From Pseudomonas syringae KCTC 12500 (lineage in GTDB: Bacteria > Pseudomonadota > Gammaproteobacteria > Pseudomonadales > Pseudomonadaceae): DNA of 64,000 nt. The notes below the pieces were generated by a model. That model did not search any database. It saw only the letters and a program-made list of their open reading frames with translations, and was not told the DNA's origin. Below are positions 37,581 to 47,525 of this stretch, piece by piece (position 1 is the first letter of the stretch; the number at the start of each line of letters is the position of its first letter). A program made the position numbers and the translations under genes. The DNA lies in NCBI RefSeq assembly GCF_000507185.2, contig NZ_AYTM02000002.1:5305501-5369500 (forward strand), given 5' to 3'.

Positions 37581-40500
37581 CCAGCGAATACGCCGAGCTG
37601 CATTGCCTGTCCAACTTCAGCTTTCAGCGGGGCGCCTCGAGCGCACGCGAACTGTTTGAACGGGCGGTGCGCCATGGCTACAAGGCGCTGGCAATCACCG
37701 ACGAGTGCACCCTGGCCGGCATCGTACGCGCCTGGCAGGCGTCCAAAAGCACCGGTCTGCCGTTGATCGTCGGCAGCGAAATGCACATCGAAAACGGCCC
37801 GAAAGTCGTCTTGCTGGTGGAAAACCAGACAGGCTATGAGGCGCTGTGCAAATTGATCACGGTCGCACGCCGCAGGGCCAAAAAAGGCGAATACCGCGTG
37901 TTGCGCGAAGACTTCGAGCCTGCGCCGGCCGGGTTGCTGGCCCTCTGGCTGCCGGACCTCGACGGGGATGCTCAAGCCTGTCTGGCCGGCGGACGCTGGT
38001 TGCGTGAGAGATTTGCCGAGCGCCTGTGGCTGGGTGTCGGGCTGCACCGTGGCCCGGATGACGAGCAGCGGCTGGCCGACCTGCTGGCGCTGGCGCAATC
38101 GCTGGGTATTCCGGCAGTGGCCAGTGGCGATGTACATATGCACGCGCGTGGTCGGCGCGCCTTGCAGGACACCATGACTGCCATCCGCCACCACACCACA
38201 GTGGCCGAGGCAGGTCATCTGCTGTTTGCCAATGGTGAGCGCCATTTGCGGCCACTGGATGCGCTCAGCGAGCATTACCCGGACTGGCTGCTTGCTGAGT
38301 CGGTGCGTATTGCCCGGCGCTGCACCTTCGACCTGGGCGATTTGAAATACGAATACCCGCATGAGCTGGTCCCCAAGGACCAAACCTCCACGTCCTGGCT
38401 ACGTGAACTGACCGAACGCGGTGTTCGCAGGCGCTGGCCGGGTGGCCTGACACCGGCCACCCGTGCGCAGGTCGAGAAGGAACTGGCGCTGATCGCGGAA
38501 AAGAAGTTCGACAGCTACTTTCTGACCGTGCATGACATCGTCGAGTTTGCCCGCAGCCAGCACATACTTTGCCAGGGACGCGGCTCGGCGGCCAACTCGG
38601 CAGTGTGTTATGCGCTGGGGATCACCGAACTGAACCCGGAACAGAGCAACCTGCTGTTCGAGCGCTTCATCTCCAGAGAGCGCAACGAGCCACCGGACAT
38701 CGACGTGGATTTCGAGCATGACCGCCGCGAAGAAGTCATTCAGTACATCTTTCGGCGCTATGGCCGGGGCAGGGCAGCGCTGACGGCCGTAGCCAGCACT
38801 TATCACGGTTCCGGCGCGATGCGTGACGTGGCCAAGGTGCTGGGCTTGCCGCCAGACCAGATCAATGCCCTGGCCGAAGCCTTCAGCCGCTGGAGCGATT
38901 CATTGCCGTCGCCTGAACGCTTGCGCGAATACGGCTTCGATGCCGACACGCCGATCCTCAAGCGCGTGCTGGCGCTGACCGGCGAACTGATCGGTTTTCC
39001 CCGGCACCTGTCGCAACACCCGGGGGGATTCGTGATTTCCGAACACCCGCTTGAAACGCTAGTGCCGGTCGAGAACGCCGCAATGGCCGACCGTACCATC
39101 ATCCAGTGGGACAAGGACGACCTGGACCTGGTCGGCCTGCTGAAAGTCGACATTCTTGCACTGGGCATGCTCAGTGCCTTGCGCCGCACATTCGATCTGG
39201 TGCATTTGCACCGTGGCCAACGATGGACCCTGGCAAGTCTTCCGGGCGACGACCGGAAAACCTACGAAATGATCAGCCGGGCCGACACCGTTGGCGTGTT
39301 CCAGATCGAGTCCCGTGCGCAGATGGCCATGCTGCCGCGCCTCAGACCGGAAAAATTCTACGACCTGGTCATCGAAGTCGCCATCGTCCGGCCAGGGCCG
39401 ATCCAGGGCGACATGGTTCACCCGTACCTGAGGCGGCGCAATGGCGAAGAGGCGGTCACCTATCCGCCCAAGCTTGAATCGGTGTTCAAGCGCACCCTGG
39501 GTGTGCCGCTGTTCCAGGAGCAGGTCATGGAAGTGGCTATTCTGGCCGCCGACTACACGCCGGGCGAAGCGGACGAGTTGCGTCGCGCGATGGCCGCGTG
39601 GAAACGTCACGGCGGCCTCGAGCCGCATCGCGAACGGCTGCGCACGGGCATGCTGAAAAACGGCTACGAAGCGAACTTTGCCGACCGGATCTTCGAACAG
39701 ATCAAGGGCTTTGGCAGTTATGGTTTTCCCGAATCCCATGCCGCCAGTTTCGCCTTGCTGACCTACGCCAGTTGCTGGCTCAAGTGCCATGAACCGGCAG
39801 CGTTCACCTGCGCACTGATCAACAGCTGGCCGATGGGGTTCTATAGCCCGGATCAGCTGTTGCAGGACGCACGCCGCCACCACATTGAAATTCGCCCGGT
39901 GGATGTGCGTTACAGCGACTGGGATTGCTCGCTGGAGCCGCTCGATCATCCTGACCGCACGCGTAATCTGGCGATTCGTCTCGGGCTGCGCATGGTCCGT
40001 AGCTTTCGTGAAGAAGATGCCTTGCGCATCGAAGCCGCGCGCGCGAAACGGCCGTTTGTCGATGCCACGGACCTGACGTTGCGCGCCGAGCTGGACTCGC
40101 GTGCCGCCGAAGCGCTGGCGGATTCCGGTGCCTTGCGCGGCCTGATCGGCCATCGGCACCGGGCGCGCTGGGAAGTGGCCGGGGTTGAGGCCCAGCGTCC
40201 GCTGTTCTACGACCTGCCCAGCGAAGAAACCCAGGTGATCTTGCCGCTGCCGACCGTGGCCGAAGACCTGGTGGCCGACTACACAACGCTGGGCACCACC
40301 CTGGGCCCACACCCGCTGGCCTTGCTGCGCCGGCAACTGGCTGCCAAGCGCTTTCGCAGCTCACAAGACTTGTTACACCTGGAAAACGACCGGACCCTCA
40401 GCGTGGCGGGGCTGGTCATTGGTCGTCAACGACCGGGCACTGCGAGTGGCGTGACGTTCGTCACCCTTGAAGATGAGTTCGGCATGGTCAACGTGGTGGT

Positions 40501-40672
40501 CTGGCGCGACCTGGCCGAGCGTCAGCGCAAGGTATTGGTGGGCTCGCAATTGCTGCAGGTGTTCGGGCGACTGGAATCGAAAAGCGGGGTGCGGCACCTG
40601 ATTGCCCAGCGCCTGTACGACCTGACGCCGTTGCTCACCGGGCTGGATGTGCGCAGCCGGGATTTCCAGTAA
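37577..40672 (+). CDS. dnaE2: Error-prone DNA polymerase III alpha subunit DnaE2
   Basis: A 1031-residue C-family polymerase (ImuC). It starts with a PHP domain ([20 protein letters not shown], then [21 protein letters not shown], seen as [16 protein letters not shown]) and has the palm acids in [17 protein letters not shown] (near residue 372) and the third Asp in [20 protein letters not shown]. The C-terminal OB fold ends [15 protein letters not shown]. Shorter than replicative DnaE and lacking its extended tail, as expected of DnaE2. It carries out mutagenic bypass with ImuA and ImuB. ATGA overlap with imuB. Confidence 0.96.
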   Translation: MTSEYAELHCLSNFSFQRGASSARELFERAVRHGYKALAITDECTLAGIVRAWQASKSTGLPLIVGSEMHIENGPKVVLLVENQTGYEALCKLITVARRRAKKGEYRVLREDFEPAPAGLLALWLPDLDGDAQACLAGGRWLRERFAERLWLGVGLHRGPDDEQRLADLLALAQSLGIPAVASGDVHMHARGRRALQDTMTAIRHHTTVAEAGHLLFANGERHLRPLDALSEHYPDWLLAESVRIARRCTFDLGDLKYEYPHELVPKDQTSTSWLRELTERGVRRRWPGGLTPATRAQVEKELALIAEKKFDSYFLTVHDIVEFARSQHILCQGRGSAANSAVCYALGITELNPEQSNLLFERFISRERNEPPDIDVDFEHDRREEVIQYIFRRYGRGRAALTAVASTYHGSGAMRDVAKVLGLPPDQINALAEAFSRWSDSLPSPERLREYGFDADTPILKRVLALTGELIGFPRHLSQHPGGFVISEHPLETLVPVENAAMADRTIIQWDKDDLDLVGLLKVDILALGMLSALRRTFDLVHLHRGQRWTLASLPGDDRKTYEMISRADTVGVFQIESRAQMAMLPRLRPEKFYDLVIEVAIVRPGPIQGDMVHPYLRRRNGEEAVTYPPKLESVFKRTLGVPLFQEQVMEVAILAADYTPGEADELRRAMAAWKRHGGLEPHRERLRTGMLKNGYEANFADRIFEQIKGFGSYGFPESHAASFALLTYASCWLKCHEPAAFTCALINSWPMGFYSPDQLLQDARRHHIEIRPVDVRYSDWDCSLEPLDHPDRTRNLAIRLGLRMVRSFREEDALRIEAARAKRPFVDATDLTLRAELDSRAAEALADSGALRGLIGHRHRARWEVAGVEAQRPLFYDLPSEETQVILPLPTVAEDLVADYTTLGTTLGPHPLALLRRQLAAKRFRSSQDLLHLENDRTLSVAGLVIGRQRPGTASGVTFVTLEDEFGMVNVVVWRDLAERQRKVLVGSQLLQVFGRLESKSGVRHLIAQRLYDLTPLLTGLDVRSRDFQ

Positions 40673-40727
40673 TCGGGCCTGTAATTTGCAGTATCAATCG
40701 GCACATCCTGCCACCGAGAAGCCCAGT

Positions 40728-41579
40728 ATGTACAAAGACTATCCAGCCGCTTACCAGGTCAGCAAAGGCGCGGCACTGCAAGTGGACACTGCCTTTTATG
40801 AGCGCATCCGCACGAATGCGCAGCAACGCACCCTCGTCGAACAGTTTGAAGTACCGATTCGTACCGGGCGGGCCTGGAAGGTCAAGGCCGGTCAGGTGTT
40901 TCGGGTCACCACACCGGTGGGCCCGCAAGTCGGCGATTTCAATGTCTGGAACGCCAACGACCCCCGCGAGCGACTGTGGGCTGCGCGCACGCGGCAGTTG
41001 CAGGGTGCGCATGTCAGCACCCATGACCGGTTGTGGTCGAACCTGCCGTTTTTGCGGCCAATGGTAACCATCACCGATGACAGTCTGGCCAGTTACGGAA
41101 CCGACGAGCACGGCGGCCGCCTGCATGACCTGCTCGGCACGCGTTGCGATCCCTACGTCAACAAGATGCTGACCGGCGAAGATTTTCACCATCACTGCCA
41201 TTCCAACCTGACCCGCGCAGTGCTGCCGCACGGGCTGACCGAGTTCGATGTGCACGATGTGCTGAACATCTTCCAGTGCACCGGCCTGAACCATGACGAC
41301 CTGTATTTCATGAAAGCCTGCCCGGCGCAGAAGGGCGACTATCTGGAGTTCTTCGCGGAAATCGACCTGCTGTGTGCTTTGTCGACCTGTCCGGGTGGCG
41401 ACCTGTCACTGCCGATGTGGGGGCCTGATGCGCAGGACCCGCTGAGCGTCTGCCGACCGCTGGGCGTCGAGATCTATGACCTCGACGCGTCGCTGCTGGA
41501 CGGCTGGCAGTCTCCCGAGCGCGCGGCTTACAACGGCCTGCATGGTCTGCAGATCGCCAAGGCCGATTGGGAGCGATAA
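40728..41579 (+). CDS. DUF1989 (urea carboxylase/carboxyguanidine deiminase-associated family) protein
   Basis: A 283-residue cytoplasmic protein. It has the DUF1989 markers IRTGRAWKVKAGQVFRV, VGDFNVWNANDP, a metal-ligand-rich EDFHHHCHSNL, FDVHDVLNIFQCTGLNHDD and ALSTCPGGD. Paired DUF1989 proteins near urea/guanidine carboxylases include the carboxyguanidine deiminase subunits; this one is longer and alone, with no carboxylase, transporter or riboswitch beside it. It may be a related metal-dependent C-N hydrolase of unknown substrate. ATG 40728 is used because homologues begin near MYKDYPAAYQ; upstream codons overlap the dnaE2 end. Confidence 0.8.
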   Translation: MYKDYPAAYQVSKGAALQVDTAFYERIRTNAQQRTLVEQFEVPIRTGRAWKVKAGQVFRVTTPVGPQVGDFNVWNANDPRERLWAARTRQLQGAHVSTHDRLWSNLPFLRPMVTITDDSLASYGTDEHGGRLHDLLGTRCDPYVNKMLTGEDFHHHCHSNLTRAVLPHGLTEFDVHDVLNIFQCTGLNHDDLYFMKACPAQKGDYLEFFAEIDLLCALSTCPGGDLSLPMWGPDAQDPLSVCRPLGVEIYDLDASLLDGWQSPERAAYNGLHGLQIAKADWER

Positions 41580-41583
41580 CGGC

Positions 41584-42513
41584 TCAGGCCGCGCGCGCCA
41601 TTCTGCGCAGCCCCCAGACCATCACCGCCCCCATTCCGAGCATGGCCAGTAGCAGTGCCGGGTAAGACACCCACCAGTGCAGCGGGGCGGTCATCATGCT
41701 GAATTCCGACATGCCGCCGATCCCGGCAATCAGGTTCAACGGCAGAAACACCACATTGATCAAGGTCAGTTTGCGCAGCAGGGTGTTGGTGCTGTTATTG
41801 ACCAGATTGCCGCGCGCATCCATCAGACCGGCGAACACCGTGGAATAGATCTCCGCCTGTTTGTAGCACTGGTCGTTCTCGATGATCATGTCGTCGATCA
41901 GCGCCAGGCTGTCGGCGGCGTATTGCCTACCTTGCGCATGATTGCGCAGACGCGTCAGGACCGCACCGTTGCTGTGGATGGCGTTGATGTAATACACCAG
42001 ACTTTCGCTGAGGTTGAACATCTGCAGCAGATGGCGGTTTTCCAGGGAAGAGTTGAATTTCTGCTGCAATTCCCGGGCGACCATCTTGATGACTTTCAAG
42101 TGACCCAGATAGTGATGAATGTTGTTGAACAGCAGTTCCAGAAGGATATCCAGCGGCTGGTTCAACGGGCGGTGAGCCCCCAGCGCGCTCAAGGGTTGCT
42201 CGTCATCACAGATCAGCACCAGTTGGTCCCGGCTCAGCAGCACGCCAAAGGACGAAACGTCGAACGAGAAGCTGTCCTTGCCCGAATAGTTCTCGGGACG
42301 TTTCCAGATGACGAACAACGCATCAGGGTGAAACTCGATGCGCGAAATTTCGTCCGGGTCGAGTGCCGAGGCAACGGCGTGCTCATCAAGGTGGAATCGC
42401 TCCAGCAATAATCTGCGTTCCCCGGCATCAGGTTTGCTGAACCACAGCACCTGGGCCTTTTGCGGATCACATGCCAGCAACTGGTTGTTGTCGAGTTTCA
42501 GGCCCTGAATCAT
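41584..42513 (-). CDS. CorA-like (ZntB/CorA superfamily) membrane protein with GMS in place of GMN
   Basis: A 309-residue protein: a large cytoplasmic domain rich in helices, then two C-terminal membrane helices (LTLINVVFLPLNLIAGIGGM and WWVSYPALLLAMLGMGAVMV). This is the CorA layout. At the end of the first helix the usual GMN selectivity motif reads GMS (GGMSEFSMM). The C-terminus is basic (GLRRMARAA). It starts four bases after the stop of the ATP-grasp ligase gene, so the two are co-transcribed. ATG 42513 is chosen because longer frames run into the ligase gene. Ion specificity cannot be stated. Confidence 0.85.
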   Translation of the reverse strand: MIQGLKLDNNQLLACDPQKAQVLWFSKPDAGERRLLLERFHLDEHAVASALDPDEISRIEFHPDALFVIWKRPENYSGKDSFSFDVSSFGVLLSRDQLVLICDDEQPLSALGAHRPLNQPLDILLELLFNNIHHYLGHLKVIKMVARELQQKFNSSLENRHLLQMFNLSESLVYYINAIHSNGAVLTRLRNHAQGRQYAADSLALIDDMIIENDQCYKQAEIYSTVFAGLMDARGNLVNNSTNTLLRKLTLINVVFLPLNLIAGIGGMSEFSMMTAPLHWWVSYPALLLAMLGMGAVMVWGLRRMARAA

Positions 42514-42517
42514 CGTT

Positions 42518-44104
42518 TTACCATGCCTGACCGAGGCGCTTGAGCTCCAGACGGCGGACGAACTCTTCCAGCACCAGGCTGTACAGATCATCCTGCAGAT
42601 AAGCGTCTTCGATGCCGGCATCCAGGTTCGGGTTGTCGTTGACCTCGATCACCACCACTTGATCGCCTGACTGTTTCAAGTCCACGCCATACAAGCCGTC
42701 ACCAATCAGGTTGGCGGTCTTGAGCGCCAGTTCGACCACGGCGCGCGGCGCTTCGTGCACCGCCAGCGTGCGGCATTCGCCAATCACCTCGGCACCGATC
42801 GCCTTGTGGTTGTAGATCTGCCAATGCCCCTTGGACATGAAGTATTGGCAGGCGAATATCGGTTTGCGATTGAGAATGCCAATGCGCCAGTCGTACTCGG
42901 TGTAGAAAAACTCCTGAGCCAGCAGCAATACCGAGTGCTCGAACAACTGGGTCGTCGCTGTGTGCATTTCCTCGGGCGTGCTGACCTTGATAACACCTCT
43001 GGAAAAGCAGCCATCGGGAATCTTCAATACCAGCGGGAAGCCCAGGCGTGTGGCCACGTGCTGCAGTTCTTCCGGGCGGTCCTTGTAAAGGATTTCCGTT
43101 CGCGGCATGCCCAGATCATGGCTTTTGAGCAGGTCGGTCAGGTACACCTTGTTGGTGCAGCGCAGGATCGAGGTAGAGTCGTCCATGACCACCAGCCCCT
43201 CGCTTTCGGCCTTCTTGGCAAAGCGATAGGTGTGGTTGTCGACGCTGGTGGTTTCGCGAATCAGCAGCGCGTCGTACTCGGCCAGCCGGGCGTAGTCTTT
43301 CTTTTCGATCAGCTCGACATCGATGCCCAGGCGCTGACCGACGCGGATGAAATTGGCCAGCGCCTCAGGGTTGGACGGCGGCAGCTGTTCCTGCGGGTCA
43401 TGCAGAATCGCCAGGTCGTAGCGGGCCATGCGCCGGGAACTGGGCTGGCGCCAGACGTTGCGGCTGAAGCCTTCCAGCGCCGTGGCGAACTCATCCTGCT
43501 GATCTTCGCGCAAACGCGGCAGAGCGCCGGCCTTGATACCCGCAATATGCCAATTGTCGCGCTTGCGAAACTCCACCATCAGGATCGGGCAGGGGAAGAC
43601 TTCAAACAACTGACGGGCAAGATCCTTCAACGGCTCAAGTGTGGTCTGGCCAAAGTACAGTGTCAGGGTAAACCCTTCGGTGTCGTCATAAGGGTGATCC
43701 TCAAGTGCGGTCTCCAGCAACTTGTCCAGGTCATCGAGGGCCAGGCCGTAGAGTGACTTGCGGGTCAACTCGCTGATGGTCTTTACCGAGGGAATGACAT
43801 TGTGCTGGCGCGCTTCGGCCAGCAGGGAACAGTAATAACCGTGGCCCAGGTATTTGTAGCTGCGGCACAGGTTGATGACTTGCACACGCCTGCCTGCCGT
43901 GGCTTTCAGCGGTTTTTCCAGGTAGTCCTGGGCGCTGATCAAGTCTTCGCTGGGAAAGTACGATGCCCAGTCTTCGAGGCGTTCGACAATAATCACCAGT
44001 TGCCTCTGCGCTGCAAAGAGTGTTGTGGGGTCTGCACGTCGGGTTGTTGCTGAAAGCGCAAGTTGCGCAGATACTTCGTTCATCTTCACCTGTGCCGCTG
44101 ACAT
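42518..44104 (-). CDS. RimK-like ATP-grasp ligase with RLAN N-terminal domain
   Basis: About 528 residues. The first 190 form the RLAN domain (LVIIVERLEDWASYFPSEDL, then LCRSYKYLGHGYYCSLLAEA). The C-terminal 300 are an ATP-grasp ligase: LGFPLVLKIPDGCFSRGVI carries the ATP-binding Lys, LLAQEFFYTEYDWRIGILN the middle strand, and VVVIEVNDNPNLDAGIED the metal-binding Glu and Asn. Relatives of RimK join amino acids to a carboxylate, often glutamate to protein or peptide ends. The start is uncertain (44104 or 44083); frames running further upstream are antisense to the next gene. Divergent from the GNAT-C39 gene across 93 bases and co-transcribed with the CorA-like gene. Confidence 0.88.
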   Translation of the reverse strand: MSAAQVKMNEVSAQLALSATTRRADPTTLFAAQRQLVIIVERLEDWASYFPSEDLISAQDYLEKPLKATAGRRVQVINLCRSYKYLGHGYYCSLLAEARQHNVIPSVKTISELTRKSLYGLALDDLDKLLETALEDHPYDDTEGFTLTLYFGQTTLEPLKDLARQLFEVFPCPILMVEFRKRDNWHIAGIKAGALPRLREDQQDEFATALEGFSRNVWRQPSSRRMARYDLAILHDPQEQLPPSNPEALANFIRVGQRLGIDVELIEKKDYARLAEYDALLIRETTSVDNHTYRFAKKAESEGLVVMDDSTSILRCTNKVYLTDLLKSHDLGMPRTEILYKDRPEELQHVATRLGFPLVLKIPDGCFSRGVIKVSTPEEMHTATTQLFEHSVLLLAQEFFYTEYDWRIGILNRKPIFACQYFMSKGHWQIYNHKAIGAEVIGECRTLAVHEAPRAVVELALKTANLIGDGLYGVDLKQSGDQVVVIEVNDNPNLDAGIEDAYLQDDLYSLVLEEFVRRLELKRLGQAW

Positions 44105-44197
44105 GTGTAATCGATCCGATGGGAAACAAGTCCTTTCTATTAAGCATGTGCTTTTTGAAATGTCCCGTTTCGTTACACAACTTTTACGGCGGTGCAG

Positions 44198-45346
44198 ATG
44201 GACTTTATATTTCGAGATGCAGTTGAAACCGATGTCGACGACTTGCTGCTTCTGGAGAACCAGTGTTTTGACGGCGACCGTCTGACCGCGCGCAGCTTCC
44301 ACTGGATGATCCGCCGCGCCAATGCCAGCCTGATCGTCGCCGAGCAGGCCGGACAGCTCACCGGCTATGCACTGGTGCTGTTTCATCGCGGCACCTCGTT
44401 GGGGCGCTTGTATTCGCTGGCGATTGCCGATGCAGCGCGAGGCAAGGGGCTGGGCAGACAGTTGTTGCAACGTGCCGAGCAGCAGGCCGTGGGCCGCGAC
44501 TGCGCTTACCTGCGCCTTGAGGTGCGCCCCGATAACGGCGCTGCCATCGCGCTTTACGAGCGCAGCGGTTATCGGCGTTTCGCCCAGGTCGACGACTATT
44601 ATCAAGACCATGCCCCGGCCTTGCGCTACGAAAAACGCATCGTTGAACACGCCCGGCTGTACAGTCGCTCAGTGCCTTACTACCAGCAGACCCTGGAGTT
44701 CACCTGTGGCCCGGCCTGTCTGTTGATGGCCATGAAAGCCCTGCAACCTGCGCGCTCGATGGGCCGTGGCGAAGAATTGCAGATCTGGCGCGAGGCGACC
44801 ACGGTGTTCATGACCTCCGGCCACGGCGGTTGCAGCCCTCAGGGGCTTGCGCTGGCGGCTCTTCAACGGGGCTTCGCGGTGAAGCTGCTGGTATCGGTTT
44901 CGGGCCCGTTGTTTCTGGGCGGTGTGCGCAGTGACAACAAGAAACAGGTGATTCGCCTGGTTCACGAGCAATTCTGTGATGCGCTGCAAACCGCAGGAGT
45001 GCAGACACTGCCCAATCGCTCGTTGAATCTGCCAGGCCTGCTGGCCGACGGCGGCAAGCCGCTGGTGCTGATCAGCAGTTACCGCCTGACCCGTTCCAAG
45101 GCACCGCACTGGGTGATGGTCACCGATTGCGACAGCGATTTTGTCTACCTGCACGATCCCGATATTGATCACAGCCTGCATCGGCAGGCCATCGACTGCC
45201 AGCATTTGCCGGTAAGCCATGCCGACTTCAATCGCATGAGTTGTTTCGGTGCCGATAAACTTCGGGCGGCAGTGATTGTGTTTGCCGCGCCTGTGGATGA
45301 TCATGCGTGCGCTTCAGCAGACCGGCCACAGGATTCCCTACCGTGA
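44198..45346 (+). CDS. GNAT acetyltransferase fused to a C39-like peptidase
   Basis: A 382-residue fusion. Residues 1-150 are a RimI-like acetyltransferase with the acetyl-CoA loop RGKGLGRQLL (81-90) and VRPDNGAAIALYERSGYRR. Residues about 160-370 are a papain-like C39 domain: QQTLEFTCGPACLLMAMKAL with the nucleophile Cys170, the catalytic His in APHWVMVTD, and Asp in YLHDPDID. C39 domains usually cut after double-glycine leaders, but here there is no transporter part. The gene is divergent from the RLAN ATP-grasp ligase; this pairing is known in proteobacteria and has been proposed as a peptide modification or degradation system. GTG at 44192 is an alternative start. Overlaps the deacetylase gene. 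Confidence 0.9.
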   Translation: MDFIFRDAVETDVDDLLLLENQCFDGDRLTARSFHWMIRRANASLIVAEQAGQLTGYALVLFHRGTSLGRLYSLAIADAARGKGLGRQLLQRAEQQAVGRDCAYLRLEVRPDNGAAIALYERSGYRRFAQVDDYYQDHAPALRYEKRIVEHARLYSRSVPYYQQTLEFTCGPACLLMAMKALQPARSMGRGEELQIWREATTVFMTSGHGGCSPQGLALAALQRGFAVKLLVSVSGPLFLGGVRSDNKKQVIRLVHEQFCDALQTAGVQTLPNRSLNLPGLLADGGKPLVLISSYRLTRSKAPHWVMVTDCDSDFVYLHDPDIDHSLHRQAIDCQHLPVSHADFNRMSCFGADKLRAAVIVFAAPVDDHACASADRPQDSLP

Positions 45347-46245
45347 TTAAGTTCGTGCTCAAGGCGTTTTGCGTACTGACCATCGCTGCGAGCCTGTCGG
45401 CCTGCATCAGCGCGCCGATCCCGCTGACCGCGAAAACCGCCGCGCAGCTGCAGCAACAGCCACCGGTTCGATTTCTGCTGACCTTTGACGATGGTCCGAG
45501 TGCTTCGACGTTCTACAACCCCAGCATCACCGTGCTCGACAGCCTGGCCGACAATCCGCTGCAGCCAGGCATCAAGGCGGTGTTCTTCGTGCAGACCGGC
45601 GCAACCGGTGCGGGTAACAGTGATCAGGGCCGGGCGATCATGCGTCGTCAGCATGAAGAAGGGCACCTGCTGGGCTTTCACACCGCAACGCCGCACCACA
45701 CCAACCACCGTTCGCTGAGCGATGAGGAACTGGAGCAATCCCTGACCCAGGGCTGCGCGATCATTGCCTCGATCACCGGAGTGCCGACCACCTTGCTGCG
45801 TCCGCCGTTCTGGAACTACGACAAACGCACGTTCAGCGCCTATCAGCGCCACCATCTTCAGGTACTGCTCACTGACCTGAGTGCCAATGACGGCAAGATC
45901 TGGGGCTATAACTTCAGCCTGCGCCGCCGTTCCAACATGGTCAGCCAGCTCTCGCAGGTGCGCGAGCGCATTGCCGCCGGCGAGCTGCCTGCGGTGGATG
46001 GCGTGATTCCGGTGGTGGTGACCTTCCATGACCTGAACCGCTACACCGCGCGGCATGCGCGGGAGTACCTGCAGATTCTGGTCGACAGTGCCGGGCAGAC
46101 CGGCGTGCGGCTCGCCGACAAGCCGTTCTATGACGACAGCGCGCAGTTGCAGCGCGCGGCACTGGCCCGCACGGTCAAGGCGGCGGGCGAGCCTGTCAGC
46201 TTGCCCGGTGCGTGGAGCTGGATCTGGGACCACAACGCGCACTGA
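45343..46245 (+). CDS. Polysaccharide deacetylase (NodB-fold) lipoprotein
   Basis: A 300-residue protein with a GTG start at 45343 overlapping the preceding stop (GTGA). The signal peptide ends in the lipobox LSAC (about residue 19). The NodB domain starts with RFLLTFDDGPSASTFYN (TFDDGPS gives the base Asp and metal Asp), continues with GHLLGFHTATPHHTNH (metal His pair) and LRPPFWNYDK, and ends with VVVTFHDLN holding the catalytic His. It probably removes acetyl groups from a periplasmic or cell-wall sugar polymer. Translational coupling to the GNAT-C39 gene suggests a shared role or regulation, though its compartment differs. Confidence 0.88.
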   Translation: MIKFVLKAFCVLTIAASLSACISAPIPLTAKTAAQLQQQPPVRFLLTFDDGPSASTFYNPSITVLDSLADNPLQPGIKAVFFVQTGATGAGNSDQGRAIMRRQHEEGHLLGFHTATPHHTNHRSLSDEELEQSLTQGCAIIASITGVPTTLLRPPFWNYDKRTFSAYQRHHLQVLLTDLSANDGKIWGYNFSLRRRSNMVSQLSQVRERIAAGELPAVDGVIPVVVTFHDLNRYTARHAREYLQILVDSAGQTGVRLADKPFYDDSAQLQRAALARTVKAAGEPVSLPGAWSWIWDHNAH

Positions 46246-46265
46246 CGACACGCACTGACCAGGCG

Positions 46266-47525
46266 TCAGACCAGGGTGTTCTTGCGCACATGACCGCCCT
46301 GAACAATCATCGCCAGGTGCTCGCCCTGACCGACCAGGCAACTGATATCGCTCAGCGGGTCGCCATCCACCACCAGCAGATCGGCTATCGCACCGGCGGC
46401 GATGCAGCCCAGTTCGCCTTCACGCTGAAGGATCTGCGCCGCCACACTTGTCGCACTGCGCAGCGCTGCCAGATTACCCAGCAGTTCTGCGCGAATCTTC
46501 AATTCATGAGTCTGGTACTCATGCATTTCACCCAGCAAATCCGAGCCATAGCCCATCGGAACGCCCGCTTCGGCGAACAGTAACAGGGCATTGCGCCCGG
46601 CCTGGCGTACATCCTCGATCTTCGCGACCGAGTCAGCCGGCAGCCCAAAGCGTTCGCCATATTCGGCGAGCATTTCGTAAGTGACTTGGGTAGGTACCGC
46701 AAATGCGCCTTTCTCAGCCATCAGCCGCGCGGTGTCGGCATCGACCAGATTGCCATGTTCGATGGTCCTGACGCCGCATTCGATGGCACGGCGAATCGCC
46801 CGAGCGGTGTAGGCGTGGGCCATGACGTAGGTGTTCGCCGCGGCAGCCTCATCGACGATGGCGCGAATTTCAGCTTCGCTGTATTGGGTGTTGGCAATCG
46901 GGTCGGTTGGCGAGGACACACCGCCCGAGGCCATGATCTTGATCTGGTTGGCGCCTTGCTGCAGCTCTTCGCGTACTGCCAGACGCACGTTGTCGACGCC
47001 ATCCACCACGCGGGCGATGGCCCCGGCGCGGAAGCAGCAGGAGCAGGGCTCGTTGAGCAGCAGTTCGCCACGTGCGCGCATGTCGCCATGGCCACCGGTC
47101 TGCGACAGTGCCTTGCCCGATGCGAAGATGCGCGGGCCGGGAATCAGCCCCATCTGAATCGAACGGGCCAACGCCCAGTCAGCACCCCCGGCATCGCGCA
47201 CGGTGGTAAAACCACGGTCGAGCATCGCCGCCAGAATCGGCAAGGCGCGGTACATGATGATTGCGTTGGGTTGCAGGGCGTTCATGCCCAGGTTGGCGTT
47301 AGAAGCCAGCACGTGCACATGGCAGTCGATCAGGCCGGGCATCAGTGTTCTGCCACCCAGATCGATGACCTGAGCGCCGGACGGGGCCGGTTCACCCTCG
47401 GCGCGCACCGCGACAATGCGCTCACCCTCAATCACAACCTCCTGGCCTGAAATCAATTGTCCTTGTTGCACGTCCAGCAGGCGGCCGTTGCGCAGGATCA
47501 GGTGTGTGGCTTCAGTGGTACTCAT
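46266..47525 (-). CDS. Metal-dependent amidohydrolase (prolidase/imidazolonepropionase-like)
   Basis: A 419-residue enzyme of the amidohydrolase superfamily. The metal site is complete: HVH in LIDCHVHVLAS, Lys in IKIMASGGVSS, His in YVMAHAYTARA, His in RTIEHGNLVD and Asp in PMGYGSDLLGEMHEYQ. Members of this branch cleave Xaa-Pro-like dipeptides, carbamates or acylated amino acids. It starts by overlapping the stop of the upstream MHS transporter gene (ATGA), so the transporter probably brings in its substrate. Substrate not identifiable. Confidence 0.88.
   Translation of the reverse strand: MSTTEATHLILRNGRLLDVQQGQLISGQEVVIEGERIVAVRAEGEPAPSGAQVIDLGGRTLMPGLIDCHVHVLASNANLGMNALQPNAIIMYRALPILAAMLDRGFTTVRDAGGADWALARSIQMGLIPGPRIFASGKALSQTGGHGDMRARGELLLNEPCSCCFRAGAIARVVDGVDNVRLAVREELQQGANQIKIMASGGVSSPTDPIANTQYSEAEIRAIVDEAAAANTYVMAHAYTARAIRRAIECGVRTIEHGNLVDADTARLMAEKGAFAVPTQVTYEMLAEYGERFGLPADSVAKIEDVRQAGRNALLLFAEAGVPMGYGSDLLGEMHEYQTHELKIRAELLGNLAALRSATSVAAQILQREGELGCIAAGAIADLLVVDGDPLSDISCLVGQGEHLAMIVQGGHVRKNTLV

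Noticed and set aside
44105..44650. N-terminal extension of the ATP-grasp ligase frame
   Set aside because: Antisense to the acetyltransferase domain of the divergent gene and not part of the RLAN fold.
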